Positions 54,331-55,009 of a stretch of DNA of 55,009 nt are shown piece after piece. The stretch spans positions 1 through 55,009 of the forward strand of contig CAYQTA010000020.1 of assembly GCA_964420365.1 (NCBI GenBank). The letters run 5' to 3'. The notes under the pieces are model-generated. The model did no database searches. It was not told where the DNA came from and was given only the letters and a program-made list of their open reading frames with translations. The translations under genes and the position numbers were made by a program. The stretch is from JAMOQA01 sp964420365. GTDB lineage: Bacteria > Acidobacteriota > Polarisedimenticolia > J045. The number at the start of each line of letters is the position of its first letter. Position 1 is the first letter of the stretch.

Positions 54331-54877
54331 GGCGCTCCCACTTCCAGTACCTCGTGCCGGAGATGTCGACCTGGAGCATCAGGCCCGCCTCGGTGAGCTG
54401 GTAGACCGCCATCCCCTGGCGGAAGGTCGCCGCGGCGTTGGCCCCGGCCTTGCCCGCGACGGCGTTCGCCTCGGCGCCGGCCTGCCAGCCGTTCTCGACG
54501 AAGTCCCGGAAGGTCCGCTCGTCCGCGAAGAGGAAGACGACCTGGTACTTCTGGCCGCCGAGGCCGAGGTTGAGTCCCGCCGTCCCCATCCGCATGTAGG
54601 TTCTCTCGCCGGTCTTCCGGTCGACGGCGACACCGGCCCCCCCGCCACCGGAGATGAAGAGCGACAGCTTCAGGTTGTCGAAGACGGCGTAACCCCGGGC
54701 CTTCCGGAACAGGTCCTTCGCGCCGGGCTTCTCCTCGAAGAGGCGCTCGAGGGTCTCCCGGGCCATCCGGTCGATCTCCGCGCGCTTGCGGGCGGCCTTG
54801 CGCGAACCCCCCTCGACGGGCGGGGCGAGGGCGCACGCGAGGGCGAGGGCCAGCAGTGGGACGAGCAACCTGCGCAT
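54317..54877 (-). CDS. SYLF-domain (Ysc84-like) exported protein
   Basis: 186 residues with a signal peptide (LLVPLLALALACALAPPVEG) and a SYLF domain (~50-180; AKDLFRKARGYAVFDNLKLSLFISGGGGAGVAV, GLNLGLGGQKYQVVFLFADERTFRDF, ANAVAGKAGANAA). The family binds phosphoinositides or acidic lipids; bacterial members are often periplasmic or outer membrane. ATG 54877 begins 3 nt after the truncated upstream gene and follows GGGAGG, so it is the second gene of an operon. It overlaps the GT4 stop on the other strand by 14 bases. Confidence 0.93.
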   Translation of the reverse strand: MRRLLVPLLALALACALAPPVEGGSRKAARKRAEIDRMARETLERLFEEKPGAKDLFRKARGYAVFDNLKLSLFISGGGGAGVAVDRKTGERTYMRMGTAGLNLGLGGQKYQVVFLFADERTFRDFVENGWQAGAEANAVAGKAGANAAATFRQGMAVYQLTEAGLMLQVDISGTRYWKWERLNRR

Positions 54878-54880
54878 CGG

Positions 54881-55009
54881 TCACACCTCCCGGGGGCCGA
54901 GGGCGGCGAGCCCCGCGCGGAAGAGAGCGAGCCCGGTGGGGACGATCTCCCGCTCCGGGTCCCGGTGGAAGCGCCAGTCCGGGTGGTGCCACGGGTGAAG
55001 GAACGCGTC
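54881..55009 (-). CDS. C-terminal end of a truncated gene at the window edge
   Basis: Only the last 42 codons are present; the gene continues past the right edge. The tail reads HPWHHPDWRFHRDPE and ends LAALGPREV followed by TGA at 54881-54883. A His/Asp/Trp-rich stretch like this occurs in the C-termini of some metal enzymes, but I cannot name the family from 42 residues. It sits 3 nt upstream of the SYLF gene on the same strand and shares a transcript with it. Confidence 0.55.
   Translation of the reverse strand, partial: DAFLHPWHHPDWRFHRDPEREIVPTGLALFRAGLAALGPREV

Overview
The window is about 55 kb of very GC-rich, gene-dense bacterial chromosome. I see no rRNA, tRNA, insertion sequence, phage or CRISPR. 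The cell should have an outer membrane: there is an apolipoprotein N-acyltransferase (Lnt), an O-antigen-ligase-type protein, a LysM/M23 lipoprotein with a non-Asp +2 residue, a SYLF-domain protein and a PlsC-type acyltransferase. Propeller-sensor hybrid kinases, Ser/Thr kinases, MopE/thrombospondin-3-type secreted proteins and GC-rich codon use together suggest a soil or sediment phylum such as Acidobacteriota. That is inference; no marker gene here settles it.

Layout. 55-8451 (+): a periplasmic-propeller hybrid histidine kinase, a kinase/pseudokinase protein, a polymerase/ligase-type membrane protein with TPRs and inorganic pyrophosphatase. 8495-16531 (-): a giant secreted protein with a catalytically dead M6 peptidase fold, a propeller-like region, MopE/TSP3-type Asp/Cys repeats and three beta-helices. 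16906-20464 (-): fabF-lnt-plsC-like, an envelope lipid operon. 20687-26464: a membrane protein, an S9 peptidase operon, a TPR protein with a Tyr-substituted HExxH, and a small eight-cysteine secreted protein whose cysteine spacing is a perfect mirror. 26604-34411 (-): msrA, a zinc-ribbon/receiver protein, then a compact set of M23 lipoprotein, HEAT protein, GGND-repeat beta-solenoid and RluA-family pseudouridine synthase, an 88-bp tandem repeat, and an MFS transporter. 34540-43497: a UvrC-like GIY-YIG protein, a HEAT protein and AddBA. 43858-55009: pyruvate kinase, a divergent PAS kinase/NtrC-family regulator pair, alanine racemase, a GT-C glycosyltransferase, a CPA1 antiporter, a GT4 glycosyltransferase, a SYLF protein and a truncated gene at the edge.

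How the genes fit together. Many act at the envelope: lipoprotein acylation, phospholipid synthesis, glycan transfer, peptidoglycan precursor supply (alr) and cleavage (M23). Three signalling modules (hybrid kinase, Ser/Thr kinase with pseudokinase, PAS kinase plus sigma-54 activator) sit among them. The items least explained by known families are the mirror-symmetric eight-Cys protein at 26105, the pseudo-M6 giant at 8495 and the 12-unit solenoid at 29603. Several genes without a ribosome binding site have a TANNNT box 6-7 nt before the start codon, which suggests leaderless transcripts.
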